Assembly: GCF_028609885.1 (NCBI RefSeq)
Contig: NZ_CP063195.1
Span: 1,922,001 to 1,986,000, forward strand
Direction of reading: 5' to 3'
DNA from: Corynebacterium jeikeium
GTDB lineage: Bacteria; Actinomycetota; Actinomycetes; Mycobacteriales; Mycobacteriaceae
DNA: 64,000 bases
The position numbers and the translations under genes are program-made. Positions 32,949 to 41,807 of the stretch are shown here, one piece after another. Each line of letters opens with the position of its first letter. Within the stretch, counting starts at the first letter, position 1. The notes below the pieces were generated by a model. That model saw only the letters and a list, made by a program, of their open reading frames with translations, did no database searches and had not been told where the DNA came from.

Positions 32949-34331
32949 GGGTTAAGTGACAAAAATGTGTCTGGTTTCCAGCATATCTGCTGATCAGACT
33001 ATGTAAAGCGGGCTTGAATAAGGTTCCAGACCTTATTCGGGCGCGTTTTTCCTTCAATCCACCGGAACGGCGTCCCAGTGTGGTAGCCGGATGTTGGTTA
33101 GCTTTGCCGGTGACACCTAACAGACCACGATGCCCCGTATGTACTGGGCAAATGAAGAGAAACGGCACCACCAGCAAAGGAACAACCCGCTGGCGCTGCA
33201 CCAAATGCGGACACTCCTTTACCCGCAGCACCCAAACACACAACAAAAACGCCGCTACCATGACCTGGTTCATCCAATGGGTCACCGGCACCCAACCACT
33301 GACACAGATTGCAGTTACACAAAACGTCTCAGCAAAAACACTGCAACGCCGCTTCCACTGGTGCTGGTGGATCATCCCCACACCCACCATCGATACTTTC
33401 CGTATCTACGACCAGATCTTCCTGGACGCAACCTACCTAAAGTCCGGCTGCCTCCTTATCGCTGCCAGCAAAACCCACGTCATCAACTGGACCTGGGCCA
33501 GACAAGAAACCACCGCCGCCTACACCGAACTACTACGCCCCATTGCCGCACCACTTGTCGCAGTGACAGACGGCGGACAAGGCGCCCAATCAGCCATCCA
33601 CCACTGCTGGCCGACAACACGCATCCAACGCTGCCTCGTCCACGCCCAACGAACAGTCCGTCGCCATACCACCAGCAATCCCCGTACTGACGCAGGCAAA
33701 ACCATCTACCGTCTAGCCCTGAAACTCACTGGCATCACAGACCTTGACCACGCAGCCGAATGGGTCACACACCTGCACGAATTCAGCCACACCTACCGGG
33801 TGTGGATGAACGAGAAAACCACCATCCGCGACCCTGCTACCGGCGCCTACACCAAGGTCTACACCCACCAACGCGTCCGAGCGGCCTATCAATCATTGCT
33901 ATCTCTGCACCGCAGAGACCTGCTGTTTACCTACCTGCAACCCCCACCAACAACCATCGACCCCGACAACCTTGCAGCAACAACAAACAGCCTCGAAGGT
34001 GGCATCAACGCCCCCATAAAAGAACTAGCCCGCAGACACCGCGGACTATCACTACCGCATCAACGCACAGTGATGGATTGGTGGCTGTATCTACATACAG
34101 AAGTCCCTGACGATCCGGTCAAGATCGCCAGGGACCAACGATGGGGTCAAGACGCACTTTCCACAGCAACAGACCTGATCACCCACAACACCACAGCCAC
34201 TACCAATGACATCGGTGCACCAGCAGAATACGACACCGCCATCGACACCAGCTACCAACACAACCTCGGCATCCACTGGGGCAAATAACCACGACACACC
34301 CGGGAAAGACACACTTTTTGTCCTTTAACCC
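32949..34331 (+). mobile_element. IS1249-family insertion sequence, copy 1
   Basis: Terminal inverted repeats: left GGGTTAAGTGACAAAAATG, right (reversed) GGGTTAAAGGACAAAAAGTG, then GTC. Length 1383 bp with one transposase. The 8-bp flanks differ (attaccgc against ctattcga), so no target duplication remains, in contrast to copy 2. This points to recombination or a flanking deletion after insertion, placing it 40 bp from the tRNA terminator. Confidence 0.75.
33110..34288 (+). CDS. IS1249-family transposase (copy 1)
   Basis: A 392-residue transposase from GTG 33110; this start is set by alignment with copy 2, which is the same length. A zinc-ribbon precedes the catalytic domain (RCPVCTGQMKRNGTTSKGTTRWRCTKCGHS, two CxxC). 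Catalytic blocks: YDQIFLDATYLKSGCLLIAA, VTDGGQGAQSAIHHCWPTTRIQRCLVHAQ with DxxH-type C-H signatures, and NSLEGGINAPIKELARRHRGLS, the IS256-like third acidic region. The frame is intact. A longer frame from TTG 33014 has no support. Confidence 0.85.
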   Translation: MTPNRPRCPVCTGQMKRNGTTSKGTTRWRCTKCGHSFTRSTQTHNKNAATMTWFIQWVTGTQPLTQIAVTQNVSAKTLQRRFHWCWWIIPTPTIDTFRIYDQIFLDATYLKSGCLLIAASKTHVINWTWARQETTAAYTELLRPIAAPLVAVTDGGQGAQSAIHHCWPTTRIQRCLVHAQRTVRRHTTSNPRTDAGKTIYRLALKLTGITDLDHAAEWVTHLHEFSHTYRVWMNEKTTIRDPATGAYTKVYTHQRVRAAYQSLLSLHRRDLLFTYLQPPPTTIDPDNLAATTNSLEGGINAPIKELARRHRGLSLPHQRTVMDWWLYLHTEVPDDPVKIARDQRWGQDALSTATDLITHNTTATTNDIGAPAEYDTAIDTSYQHNLGIHWGK

Positions 34332-34371
34332 CTATTCGACTTGGACTAGGCCTTCTCAACGAGAAAATCCC

Positions 34372-34444
34372 CTCGCCGGTATCTAAACCAACGAGGGGAT
34401 CAATTTGTAGCGGGGGCAGGATTCGAACCTACGACCTCTGGGTT
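34372..34444. repeat. Inner attachment-site copy overlapping the tRNA (73-bp repeat, copy 3)
   Basis: Matches 12319-12391 with one mismatch. It covers the tRNA 3' half (core 34407-34444) and the tRNA terminator, whose 7-bp stem CCCCTCG/CGAGGGG is followed on the minus strand by ATTTTCTC. Integration at this site leaves the tRNA functional. Confidence 0.85.
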
Positions 34445-34481
34445 ATGAGCCCAGCGAGCTACCGAGCTGCTCCACCCCGCG
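34408..34481 (-). tRNA. Initiator tRNA-fMet (CAT)
   Basis: A 74-nt cloverleaf without encoded CCA. Anticodon CAT is complementary to 34445-34447. Initiator marks are present: unpaired C1 opposite T72, and three G-C pairs (GGG/CCC) at the base of the anticodon stem. T-loop is TTCGAAT. The sequence closely follows mycobacterial initiator tRNA. It is the integration target of the island; everything from the anticodon loop to the 3' end is the attachment core. Confidence 0.95.
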
Positions 34482-34541
34482 ACGAGTGCTGTACGCCATC
34501 GCGTCAGCGACTCCCCTACTGTAACGCAGAGGTCGGATAAA

Positions 34542-34571
34542 GTGAAATCGCCTGTTCACAGACGATTTCAC
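34542..34571 (-). terminator. Terminator of the UPF0182 gene
   Basis: GTGAAATCG and CGATTTCAC (34542-34550, 34563-34571) make a perfect 9-bp stem, followed on the minus strand by TTTATCC, 6 bp after the stop. Confidence 0.7.
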
Positions 34572-34577
34572 AAGAGC

Positions 34578-37500
34578 TTAACGCTCAGACTGCAGATCCT
34601 GGACTGCCTTATCCAGCTCATCCAGAGCCTTACCGAACTCCTCGAAGGTGCCAGACTCGCGGGTCTTGTTCACCTTGTCCATCGCATCACGCACCCGCTG
34701 CTCCGGAGAGGCATCGGTGCCGCCACCGTCAGACTTCCCCGCCGTAGCCTTCGCGTCCGAGCCCTGGTCGCCCTTGTCGCCCTTGTCATCCTGGCCGTCT
34801 GAACCCTTGTCCCCGGCCTTGGAGTTCTTCTTGTTCTTATCCTTGGTCGGGTCAACCACTGAACCGTCAATCTCGCGGATGTCGGTCGTGGAGGACGTAT
34901 TGATACCCACCTGGCTCAGAGCCTCGGCGATGGTCGGGGCGTAACCCACCTGGCCGTTGTAGCTCACCAGCACGCGCAACAGCTTCGGGAAGGCCGAATC
35001 CTGGCCACTGCGCTGCGAGTACACCGGCTCGACGTACAGGATCTGCCCGTCGCCCACCGGCAACGTCAGCAGGTTGCCGTTCGTCAGGTCGTTCGTACCC
35101 TTCAACAGGGTGCGCTCGCGGGCAATCTCATCGGAAGACATCATCGTGTCCTGCGCCTGGTTCGGACCCAGCGTCTGCGTGCCCGTCGGCAGCACCCGCA
35201 CACTGATCTTGCCGTAGTTATCCGGATCGGAGCTCACCGACATGTGTGCAGCCAGGAACTCACGGCGCAAGCCGCGGAATGGGGTGATCAGCTGGAAGGA
35301 AGGTTTATTCGTCTTCGGATCCGCCGCCACTACGTAGTACGGCGGCTGCGCATTGTCCTGCCGATCCTGCGGTGCGGTCGGATCCGTCGGCACAGACCAG
35401 AACGAGTCGTTCTGGAAGAACACCCCTGGGTCAGAGACGTGATACTTGGCAATGAGCTCGCGCTGCACCTTGAACATATCCTCTGGGTAGCGAAGGTGAT
35501 TCTCCAGCTCCTTACTGATCTCGGAGCGCGGCTTAACCACGTCCGGGAACGCACCCCGCCAGGCCTTCAGCACCGGGTCCGCCTCATCGTAGGCGTACAG
35601 ATCCACGCTACCGTCGTAGGCATCGACCACGGCCTTCACGGAATTGCGAATGTAGCCAACCTCATTGTCGACGACCTGGGTTTCACTAACGCCGTCGGGA
35701 TTAAGGGCGTCCGCAGTAGAATCAGTAAGCCCAATCCGCTCGGAGTAGGGCAGGTTATTCAACGTCGTGTAACCGTCAACGACCCACTTCACCCGGCCGT
35801 CAATGACGATCGGGTAGGTCTTGGAGTCCGTGGTCAGCCACGGAGCTACCTTGTGCACACGCTCGCGGGGGTCGCGCTCGTAAAGGATCTTCGAGCCCTC
35901 ACCAATGCGGTCCGTCAGCAGCATGTTCATCGACTCGAAGTGGGCAGAGAACATCAGGCGGTTGAAGTAGTTAGAAACATCAACACCGCCGGTACCGGTG
36001 TAGGTGTAGTTGGATGCGTCGGTATCGTACTCCAGCGGCTCGCCTTCGGTATTACCGACGATCGCATAGTCAGAGTTGTTCTGATTCGACGAAGCAATAA
36101 CAGGGCCGAAGTAAATGCGCGGCTGCTTAACATCCAGCTTCAGCTCGCCGCCCTGCTTACCGGACTGCATCGACTGCAGATCCGCGACCGTGTAGACCGG
36201 GTAGCCACCGCGGGCAGAGCCGACGTCGCGGGCTACCTCGTCAACCTTGCGGGAAGGTGCTGCCACAAAACCATTGCCGTGGGTGTAGACCGTGTGGCGG
36301 TTGATCCAGTCGTTCTGGTTGCCGTCAAGGGTGTTCGGGTTCAGCTCACGGGCGGCAACCACGAAGTCGCGCATCTTGCCGTCCACCTCGTAGCGGTCGA
36401 TCGCCAACTCGTCCGGGAAGCCGTAGAAGTTTCGCAGCTGCTGTTGCTGCGTAAACGTCGGGGTCAGTACTTCCGGGTCCAGCAGTCGCACATTGGAGAG
36501 AGTCGCGGAGTCGTCTGCAACGGCCTTCTTCTGCTCCTTCGAAGCCGCATCCCCAGCAGCACCCCAGTCGCGGTCGTAGGTGACCTTGTCGTCACCAATG
36601 CCGTAGGCGTAGCGGGTTGCCTCGATGTTGCGGGCGATGTACTCGCGTTCCTTCTCCGCACGGTTCGGGTTGACGGAGAACTGCTCCAGCATCGCGGGCC
36701 ACGCCAGCCCGACGGTCAGCGACGAACCGACCATCAGCGCCACTGCCAGCGCCGGGATACGCAGGTCTCGCAGAACGATCGTGATGAAGAACATGGCCGC
36801 CACGAAGATCGAAATCACCAACAGCACAATCTGCGCAGGCAGGACAGCGTTGATGTCCGTATAGGAGGCACCCGTAAAGGTTTCGTGCGACCGGGTAAGC
36901 AGGCCATAGCGGTCGAACCAGTAACCGACCGCCTTCAGTAGCATCCACACGCCTGCAATAACGGCCAGCTGCCTGCGGGCATTCGTGGAAATAGAGGCCT
37001 TCTCCCCCACCCGCGGGTTACCTGTCGTGATGGACCCCAGCAGGTAGTGGCCAATGCCGTTGATCACAAAGGCCAGGATCAGCAACACGCTGAAGGTAGA
37101 GACAAGCATCTGCAGGAAAGGCAGATTAAAGGCGTAAAAGCCCAGGTCCTTATCGAACTGCGGATCGTGCACCCCAAAATTCGATCCGTTCAGGAACAGC
37201 AGTACCGAACGCCAGTTGGACTGCACGATCATGCCGGTGATCACACCAACGAACAGCGGAATGCCCACCAGGAAGGGGCGCATGTTACGGCGGATCAGAG
37301 GCCGGTACTCGGCCAGAGGTGAAGATGTGCCCAGGGATTCGATCTCGTCCGGCCGCGCGCGGTACGCCAGAAATGCTGCCAGCCAGGAAATCAGTGCTCC
37401 GATTAGTCCGAAGACCACAAAGAGCACCAGCCGGGTGACGATCACATTCATAAACACGCCCTGGTAATCCACACTGCGGAACCAGGCGAAGTCGGTGTAA

Positions 37501-37646
37501 GTGCTCACCACCACCGGCACAATGAAGATCGCGATGGCGATGATCGCCACTAGGATCCCCAGAATTTTCGAGCGCCTGCTCGACCCTGGGGCGGACGGGA
37601 ACTGCGGCTTCGGGCGGCCCGAAGACGGTGGCGTGGGCGTGCTCAA
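34578..37646 (-). CDS. UPF0182 family large membrane protein (Rv3193c-like)
   Basis: A 1022-residue protein of unknown function conserved in actinobacteria. Seven membrane helices occupy the first 330 residues (starting ILGILVAIIAIAIFIVPVVVS). A large extracytoplasmic domain follows with conserved stretches such as FYGFPDELAIDRYEVDGK, WINRHTVYTHGNGFVAAP and RDPRERVHKVAPWLTTDSKTYP. The end is acidic and Lys-rich (KDKNKKNSKAGDKGSDGQDDKGDKGDQGSD), with a short helix after it. Start is TTG 37646 with AGGAG 11 bp ahead. Divergent from the PPA1309 gene, as in mycobacteria. Confidence 0.93.
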   Translation of the reverse strand: MSTPTPPSSGRPKPQFPSAPGSSRRSKILGILVAIIAIAIFIVPVVVSTYTDFAWFRSVDYQGVFMNVIVTRLVLFVVFGLIGALISWLAAFLAYRARPDEIESLGTSSPLAEYRPLIRRNMRPFLVGIPLFVGVITGMIVQSNWRSVLLFLNGSNFGVHDPQFDKDLGFYAFNLPFLQMLVSTFSVLLILAFVINGIGHYLLGSITTGNPRVGEKASISTNARRQLAVIAGVWMLLKAVGYWFDRYGLLTRSHETFTGASYTDINAVLPAQIVLLVISIFVAAMFFITIVLRDLRIPALAVALMVGSSLTVGLAWPAMLEQFSVNPNRAEKEREYIARNIEATRYAYGIGDDKVTYDRDWGAAGDAASKEQKKAVADDSATLSNVRLLDPEVLTPTFTQQQQLRNFYGFPDELAIDRYEVDGKMRDFVVAARELNPNTLDGNQNDWINRHTVYTHGNGFVAAPSRKVDEVARDVGSARGGYPVYTVADLQSMQSGKQGGELKLDVKQPRIYFGPVIASSNQNNSDYAIVGNTEGEPLEYDTDASNYTYTGTGGVDVSNYFNRLMFSAHFESMNMLLTDRIGEGSKILYERDPRERVHKVAPWLTTDSKTYPIVIDGRVKWVVDGYTTLNNLPYSERIGLTDSTADALNPDGVSETQVVDNEVGYIRNSVKAVVDAYDGSVDLYAYDEADPVLKAWRGAFPDVVKPRSEISKELENHLRYPEDMFKVQRELIAKYHVSDPGVFFQNDSFWSVPTDPTAPQDRQDNAQPPYYVVAADPKTNKPSFQLITPFRGLRREFLAAHMSVSSDPDNYGKISVRVLPTGTQTLGPNQAQDTMMSSDEIARERTLLKGTNDLTNGNLLTLPVGDGQILYVEPVYSQRSGQDSAFPKLLRVLVSYNGQVGYAPTIAEALSQVGINTSSTTDIREIDGSVVDPTKDKNKKNSKAGDKGSDGQDDKGDKGDQGSDAKATAGKSDGGGTDASPEQRVRDAMDKVNKTRESGTFEEFGKALDELDKAVQDLQSER

Positions 37647-37777
37647 GGCTTAATTACTCTCCTGCTAATCGCACCTGTGGGTATCGCTGATCGCGATGTT
37701 TCTACCAGGATACGTACAATTCTTAAAGCCTCATAACAAACCCCAACCCATCCCCCAACGAAAGAAAGGCATCACGA

Positions 37778-38338
37778 ATGACCTCTCCCGATTCCTCCCC
37801 GAACGTCGATCTGCAGGACGAGCGCGTGCTCAACGCCGCGCTGCGCGAGGCAGTGGACTTCGTGCAGGCCGAGGGCTGGGACCAACCGGCCACCTTGTTC
37901 GCTCTGGTCCCGGCCTCGTTAATCGCCGATGCCGCGCCCCAGGCCTTTGACGACGATGCCCCGGCCAACCCATTGGCCCTGGTGGTACAGGAGGACATCC
38001 CGGAGCACATCCGCCCCGGCAGCGAGGAGCTCGGCCAGTTCCTGGCGACCATCCGCTGGCCAGCTCCCGTCGTCGGCGCGATCCTCGCCCAGGAGATCAC
38101 CTTCTCCAACGCCGCGCCCGGTGCGGACCCTGCCCCGCGCCAGGCTCGTTTGTTTAGCGGACTTCTTTGTGACGCCGACTTCTCCGGCCCCGAGCGTTCC
38201 CTCATCCAACTACGCCCCAGCGAGGAGGAGCTTGCGGAAGATCCCTTCGGCCAGGACAAGGTGCAGTTGCTCGGCGGAGACGATATCGCCCCCGGCGTGA
38301 TTCACACCCTACGCGCCACCTTCGAGGCCGACGAATAG
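37778..38338 (+). CDS. PPA1309 family protein
   Basis: A 186-residue soluble protein conserved beside UPF0182 and the Lon-like protease in actinobacteria. It has the family block ALREAVDFVQAEGWDQPATLFALVPASLIAD and a central QEDIPEHIRPGSEELGQFLATIRWPAPVVGAILAQEITF. Function is unknown. A GAAAGAAAGG purine run precedes the ATG. It is convergent with the protease gene with 16 bp between stops. Confidence 0.85.
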   Translation: MTSPDSSPNVDLQDERVLNAALREAVDFVQAEGWDQPATLFALVPASLIADAAPQAFDDDAPANPLALVVQEDIPEHIRPGSEELGQFLATIRWPAPVVGAILAQEITFSNAAPGADPAPRQARLFSGLLCDADFSGPERSLIQLRPSEEELAEDPFGQDKVQLLGGDDIAPGVIHTLRATFEADE

Positions 38339-38354
38339 GAGCTACCTGTAAACG

Positions 38355-39434
38355 CTACTTGCAGGTATCGGCCTGCTTGCCGTCGTTGTAGTCCTTGAGA
38401 TCCTTAATTGCATCGTCGAGGGTATCGACCTTCAGCAGGGTGATCCCCTCCGGCAGCTCGTGGACAGCCTCGGCACAGTTCTGTGCTGGCACTAAGAACA
38501 CCTCCGCGCCGGCTTCCTTAGCGGCAGCGATCTTGTGAGTGATGCCACCAATCGGGCCGACCTTGCCTGCGGCGTCAATAGTTCCGGTACCGGCGACGAA
38601 CTTCCCACCTGTAAGTTCCTCGGGCGTCAGCTTGTCGACGACCGCCATAGAGAACATCAGTCCGGCGGAAGGGCCACCGATGTCGGTGAGGTTGTACTCG
38701 ACCTTGATGTTGCCGCCGGGCTGGGCGACGGCCGTCACGCCGAGGAAGGCAGTGTCCTTCGGATGGTCGCCGCGAACCTCCTTCGGCAGCTCGGCGAGCT
38801 TGACCTTGATGTCCTTGTCCTTTTCCTGACGCTTGACGGTGACGGTGACCTCGTCGCCCGGCTTGTAGCCCTTAATCTTGTCGGACAGTTCGCTGGGCAG
38901 TGTAATTTTTTCCCCATCGACCTTGGTGATGATGTCGTTGACCTCGATCTTGCCCTGCGCCGGGGAATCCTCAGAGATCTCCAGCGCCATCGTCTCCAGG
39001 GGCTTGTTCAGGTGGTTCATCGCCGAAATGGTGGCGTTGGACTCCGAATTGGCGAAGGCGGCAGCATTCTGGCGCTGCACCTCTTCCGAAGACTTGCCGG
39101 AGGGGAAGACATGCTCGATCGGAACCAGGGTGTCGTCTGTAGAGATCCAACGCTTCAACGCCTGTGGCAAGGTCATGTTCGTGCGGACGGACACGGTGGT
39201 CATGTTGAGGTTGCCACTGGTCGGGTAAGTTTTCGCACCGCTGATGTCCACGACCTGGCGGCTTTCAACCTCACCCAACGTGTTAAACGTCGGCCCGTTG
39301 CCCTCAGCTGCATACGGGACGGTCAGGTCGATACCGGTGCCGGGGATCGACGGCAGGCCGAGGAGGGAAAAGACTGCCACGACGGGCACAGCACCCACGA
39401 CGATGGTGCGATTTCGCCTGTTCCAGAATTTCAC
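38355..39434 (-). CDS. PDZ-domain Lon-like (S16) membrane protease (YlbL/Rv3194c type)
   Basis: A 359-residue protein with an N-terminal membrane anchor (IVVGAVPVVAVFSLLGLPSI). A PDZ domain lies around residues 150-230 (SEDSPAQGKIEVNDIITKVDGEKI). The C-terminal S16 domain has the Ser-Lys dyad: the Ser in DIGGPSAGLMFSMAVVDKLTP and the Lys in GGITHKIAAAKEAGAEVFLVP. It should degrade secreted or membrane proteins. Start GTG 39434 follows a TAGAGT -10 box by 11 bp with no proper ribosome site, so a leaderless message is likely. Divergent from the zincin gene. Confidence 0.9.
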   Translation of the reverse strand: MKFWNRRNRTIVVGAVPVVAVFSLLGLPSIPGTGIDLTVPYAAEGNGPTFNTLGEVESRQVVDISGAKTYPTSGNLNMTTVSVRTNMTLPQALKRWISTDDTLVPIEHVFPSGKSSEEVQRQNAAAFANSESNATISAMNHLNKPLETMALEISEDSPAQGKIEVNDIITKVDGEKITLPSELSDKIKGYKPGDEVTVTVKRQEKDKDIKVKLAELPKEVRGDHPKDTAFLGVTAVAQPGGNIKVEYNLTDIGGPSAGLMFSMAVVDKLTPEELTGGKFVAGTGTIDAAGKVGPIGGITHKIAAAKEAGAEVFLVPAQNCAEAVHELPEGITLLKVDTLDDAIKDLKDYNDGKQADTCK

Positions 39435-39577
39435 CTGCCTAACTCTACATGCTTCGCCTGCCAGGTTCGCCCACCCCGCGCAGGCCGAACCCTGTTCGCT
39501 CTCAGCACACGCAAAAAGGCTTCCCGACGGCCTTTCAAGGTCGTTTTCACCCTGCAACAGTCGGTACGGTGGGGTAC

Positions 39578-41068
39578 ATGAGTAAATTCGGTTTTGGCTT
39601 CCACGGCCCGCATGATTCCGATGACGACCGTGACCGGGATCGCGACAGGGATCGCGACGGTGACCGCGACAAAAACGGCAACAACGGGAATGAAAACAAC
39701 CCGTTCGGCTTCTTCTTCGGCGGCCCGATGGGCGGCGGCGCGGGCGGAATGAACGGCGGCGCCGGTCACATGGGGGCCGGCAACCTGGGCGATATCCTGA
39801 ACCAATTCGGTTCCATGCTCTCCGGTTTCGGCACAGACATGAACAGTGCCGAAGGGCAAGGGCCGGTCAACTACGGGCTAGCCAAGCGCACCGCGCGCCA
39901 GCGTATCGCCGCCACAAATAAAGACACTCGCCCTAGCCACAACGACTCGCAGGCCGTGGCCGATTCGGTCCGCCTGGCGGAACTCTGGCTAGATGAGGCC
40001 ACTGATCTGCCCGCCGGCGCCTCCGGGTCCGTGGCCTTTGGCCCAGCGCAGTGGTTGGACGAAACCTTCGAAACGTGGAAGCGCGTGGTCACTCCTCTGG
40101 CCGATAAGCTCGGCGACGCTGCCCTCGGCGGCGTGCCTGAGGAGATGCGCAGCCAGCTCGGCCCGCTAGCTGGAATGATGAAGCAGATCAACGCTATGAA
40201 CTTTGGTGCACAACTTGGCAACACCCTGGGCGAGATGGCCACGGACGTAGTGCTTTCCACCCAGTGGGGTGTGCCGTTGGCCGAGGGCGATACCGCCGCC
40301 ATAGCAACCGAGCACCTGGATGCCATGGCCAAGAAGCTGGGCTGCGAGCCCCGCGAGGCGCTTATCTATCTAGCCGCCCGCGAGGCCGCGCACCTGCGCC
40401 TTTTCAAGCACGTCCCGTGGCTGGTGGAGCGTCTCATCCTAGACGTTGAGGAGTTTGCTGCCGGTCTGTCTTTGGACTACTCCGCCATCGAGGAAGCCAC
40501 CCGGGAGATCACCCCGGAATCCATGAATGATCCGGCGAAGATGCAGGAGATGATGGAGCGGATGCAGGGCCAAGACCTCTCCCCCCAGGTCGTCTCTGCC
40601 AACGCTCACGCCCGCGAGCGCCTAGAGACCAGCCTGTCACTGATTGAGGGTTGGGTGGACTATGTCGTTGGTTCCGCCCTGAACTCCCGCATCCCCGGCG
40701 CCGCCATGATCGGTGTCGCCTGGTCCGAGTTCCGCAACAACGGCTACCCCGCCATGGATGCGCTGACCAAGGCCGTAGGAATTAGCTTCACTGCCCCGAA
40801 GGCAAACGAGGCAGCCGAGCTGTGGCGCAAGCTGGAGGATGCGGTGGGCGTCACTAAGCGCGACGGTGTCTGGGACCACCCCGACTTCCTTCCCGTAGCC
40901 TCCGACCTGGACAACCCGGCGGCCTTCATCAGCAGCGTGGCTTTCGACGAGGACGAGATGGAGGACTTCAACCCCATCAGCGAAATCGAGAAGCTGGAGC
41001 GAGAGCTCAACGAGAAGCGCGGCGAGGAAGACGGCAAAGAAGACGGCGAGGACAGCGACAAGAGCTAG
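39578..41068 (+). CDS. Zinc-dependent metalloprotease-like protein (zincin_2/DUF2342, Rv3195-like)
   Basis: A 496-residue protein. The helical catalytic-type domain has YLAAREAAHLRLFKHVPWLVERL near residue 275, the EAAH block characteristic of the family, plus LSLIEGWVDYVVGSALNSRIPG. The first 75 residues are striking: seven alternating Asp-Arg pairs, then Asn/Gly-rich sequence (FGGPMGGGAGGMNGGAGHMGAG). The end is Glu/Asp/Lys-rich. ATG 39578 lies 9 bp after TACGGT, again suggesting a leaderless start. Its TAG stop overlaps the stop of the next, convergent gene. Proteolysis has not been shown for the family as far as I know. Confidence 0.85.
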   Translation: MSKFGFGFHGPHDSDDDRDRDRDRDRDGDRDKNGNNGNENNPFGFFFGGPMGGGAGGMNGGAGHMGAGNLGDILNQFGSMLSGFGTDMNSAEGQGPVNYGLAKRTARQRIAATNKDTRPSHNDSQAVADSVRLAELWLDEATDLPAGASGSVAFGPAQWLDETFETWKRVVTPLADKLGDAALGGVPEEMRSQLGPLAGMMKQINAMNFGAQLGNTLGEMATDVVLSTQWGVPLAEGDTAAIATEHLDAMAKKLGCEPREALIYLAAREAAHLRLFKHVPWLVERLILDVEEFAAGLSLDYSAIEEATREITPESMNDPAKMQEMMERMQGQDLSPQVVSANAHARERLETSLSLIEGWVDYVVGSALNSRIPGAAMIGVAWSEFRNNGYPAMDALTKAVGISFTAPKANEAAELWRKLEDAVGVTKRDGVWDHPDFLPVASDLDNPAAFISSVAFDEDEMEDFNPISEIEKLERELNEKRGEEDGKEDGEDSDKS

Positions 41069-41664
41069 TCGCGCATCCCCCAACGCTTGAAGGCCTCCAG
41101 GTAGCCCTGCGCCTTCTCCAGCTGCGGGGTGCGCGCCTCCCACTTGCGAAACTCCGGCCCGTGGTTCGGCACGAACGTGTGGATCAGCTCGTGGATAATC
41201 ACCGCATCCAGCACGTACCCGGGCACCTCCTGCAGCTGGTGGGCGATCCGGATGCGCTTGGACTGCACCGAGCAGCTACCCCAGCGCGTGTTCATATTCG
41301 TGACGAACTTGATCTCCCCGACTGTCGCCCGACCACCGAGATACTTGTCGTTGAGCTGCACCGCCCGCTCTGCTAACTCCCTGTTGCCCAATGTTTGACG
41401 CCGACTCTTCAGCGCCTTGCCCACCAGCTCTACGCTGATTCTGCGCAGCTCAGCCTCTCCGATGGCCGCGGGCGACATGACCAAGAAGCCTTCGCCTTCT
41501 TCTCGCACTGCAACGGTCTTCTTGCGCCGAGTGGACAGGCGGATTGTGACGGGCGGTACCGTCGCTGCCGTCACCTCGGGACTCAGCCGGGCCGCAAGCT
41601 CCTCCTGCACCTCATAGGCCAACCGCTGTGGATCGATCGCGTGCGAGCGGAAAGAGGGGGCCAT
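41065..41664 (-). CDS. YgjP/M48-like metal-dependent hydrolase (DUF45)
   Basis: A 199-residue protein. The zinc motif VIIHELIHTFVPNHGPEFRKW (HExxH plus a downstream His) and NTRWGSCSVQSKRIRIAHQLQEVPGYVLDAV are signatures of the YgjP group. By family a zinc peptidase-like protein often found near repair or restriction genes; function unknown. Convergent with the zincin gene, the two stop codons sharing CTAG. Upstream of it lies the E1-like gene in divergent orientation. Confidence 0.88.
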   Translation of the reverse strand: MAPSFRSHAIDPQRLAYEVQEELAARLSPEVTAATVPPVTIRLSTRRKKTVAVREEGEGFLVMSPAAIGEAELRRISVELVGKALKSRRQTLGNRELAERAVQLNDKYLGGRATVGEIKFVTNMNTRWGSCSVQSKRIRIAHQLQEVPGYVLDAVIIHELIHTFVPNHGPEFRKWEARTPQLEKAQGYLEAFKRWGMRD

Positions 41665-41807
41665 GGGAACATCCTTTCCACCAGCGAAGACGTTGTTGTG
41701 CTGCTAGTGTGAGAGGCGACTAAACAGCGCGCATGGGGAGCGCAGGCTGCCGCACCGGGATTCAAGGGACTGGATTTAGCGGACAGGGTTTTAGGGGGAA
41801 TGCATTC

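Noticed and set aside
35244..36941. A 565-codon plus-strand frame inside the UPF0182 gene
   Set aside because: Antisense to a strongly conserved membrane protein; composition is that of a mirror frame and no motif is present.
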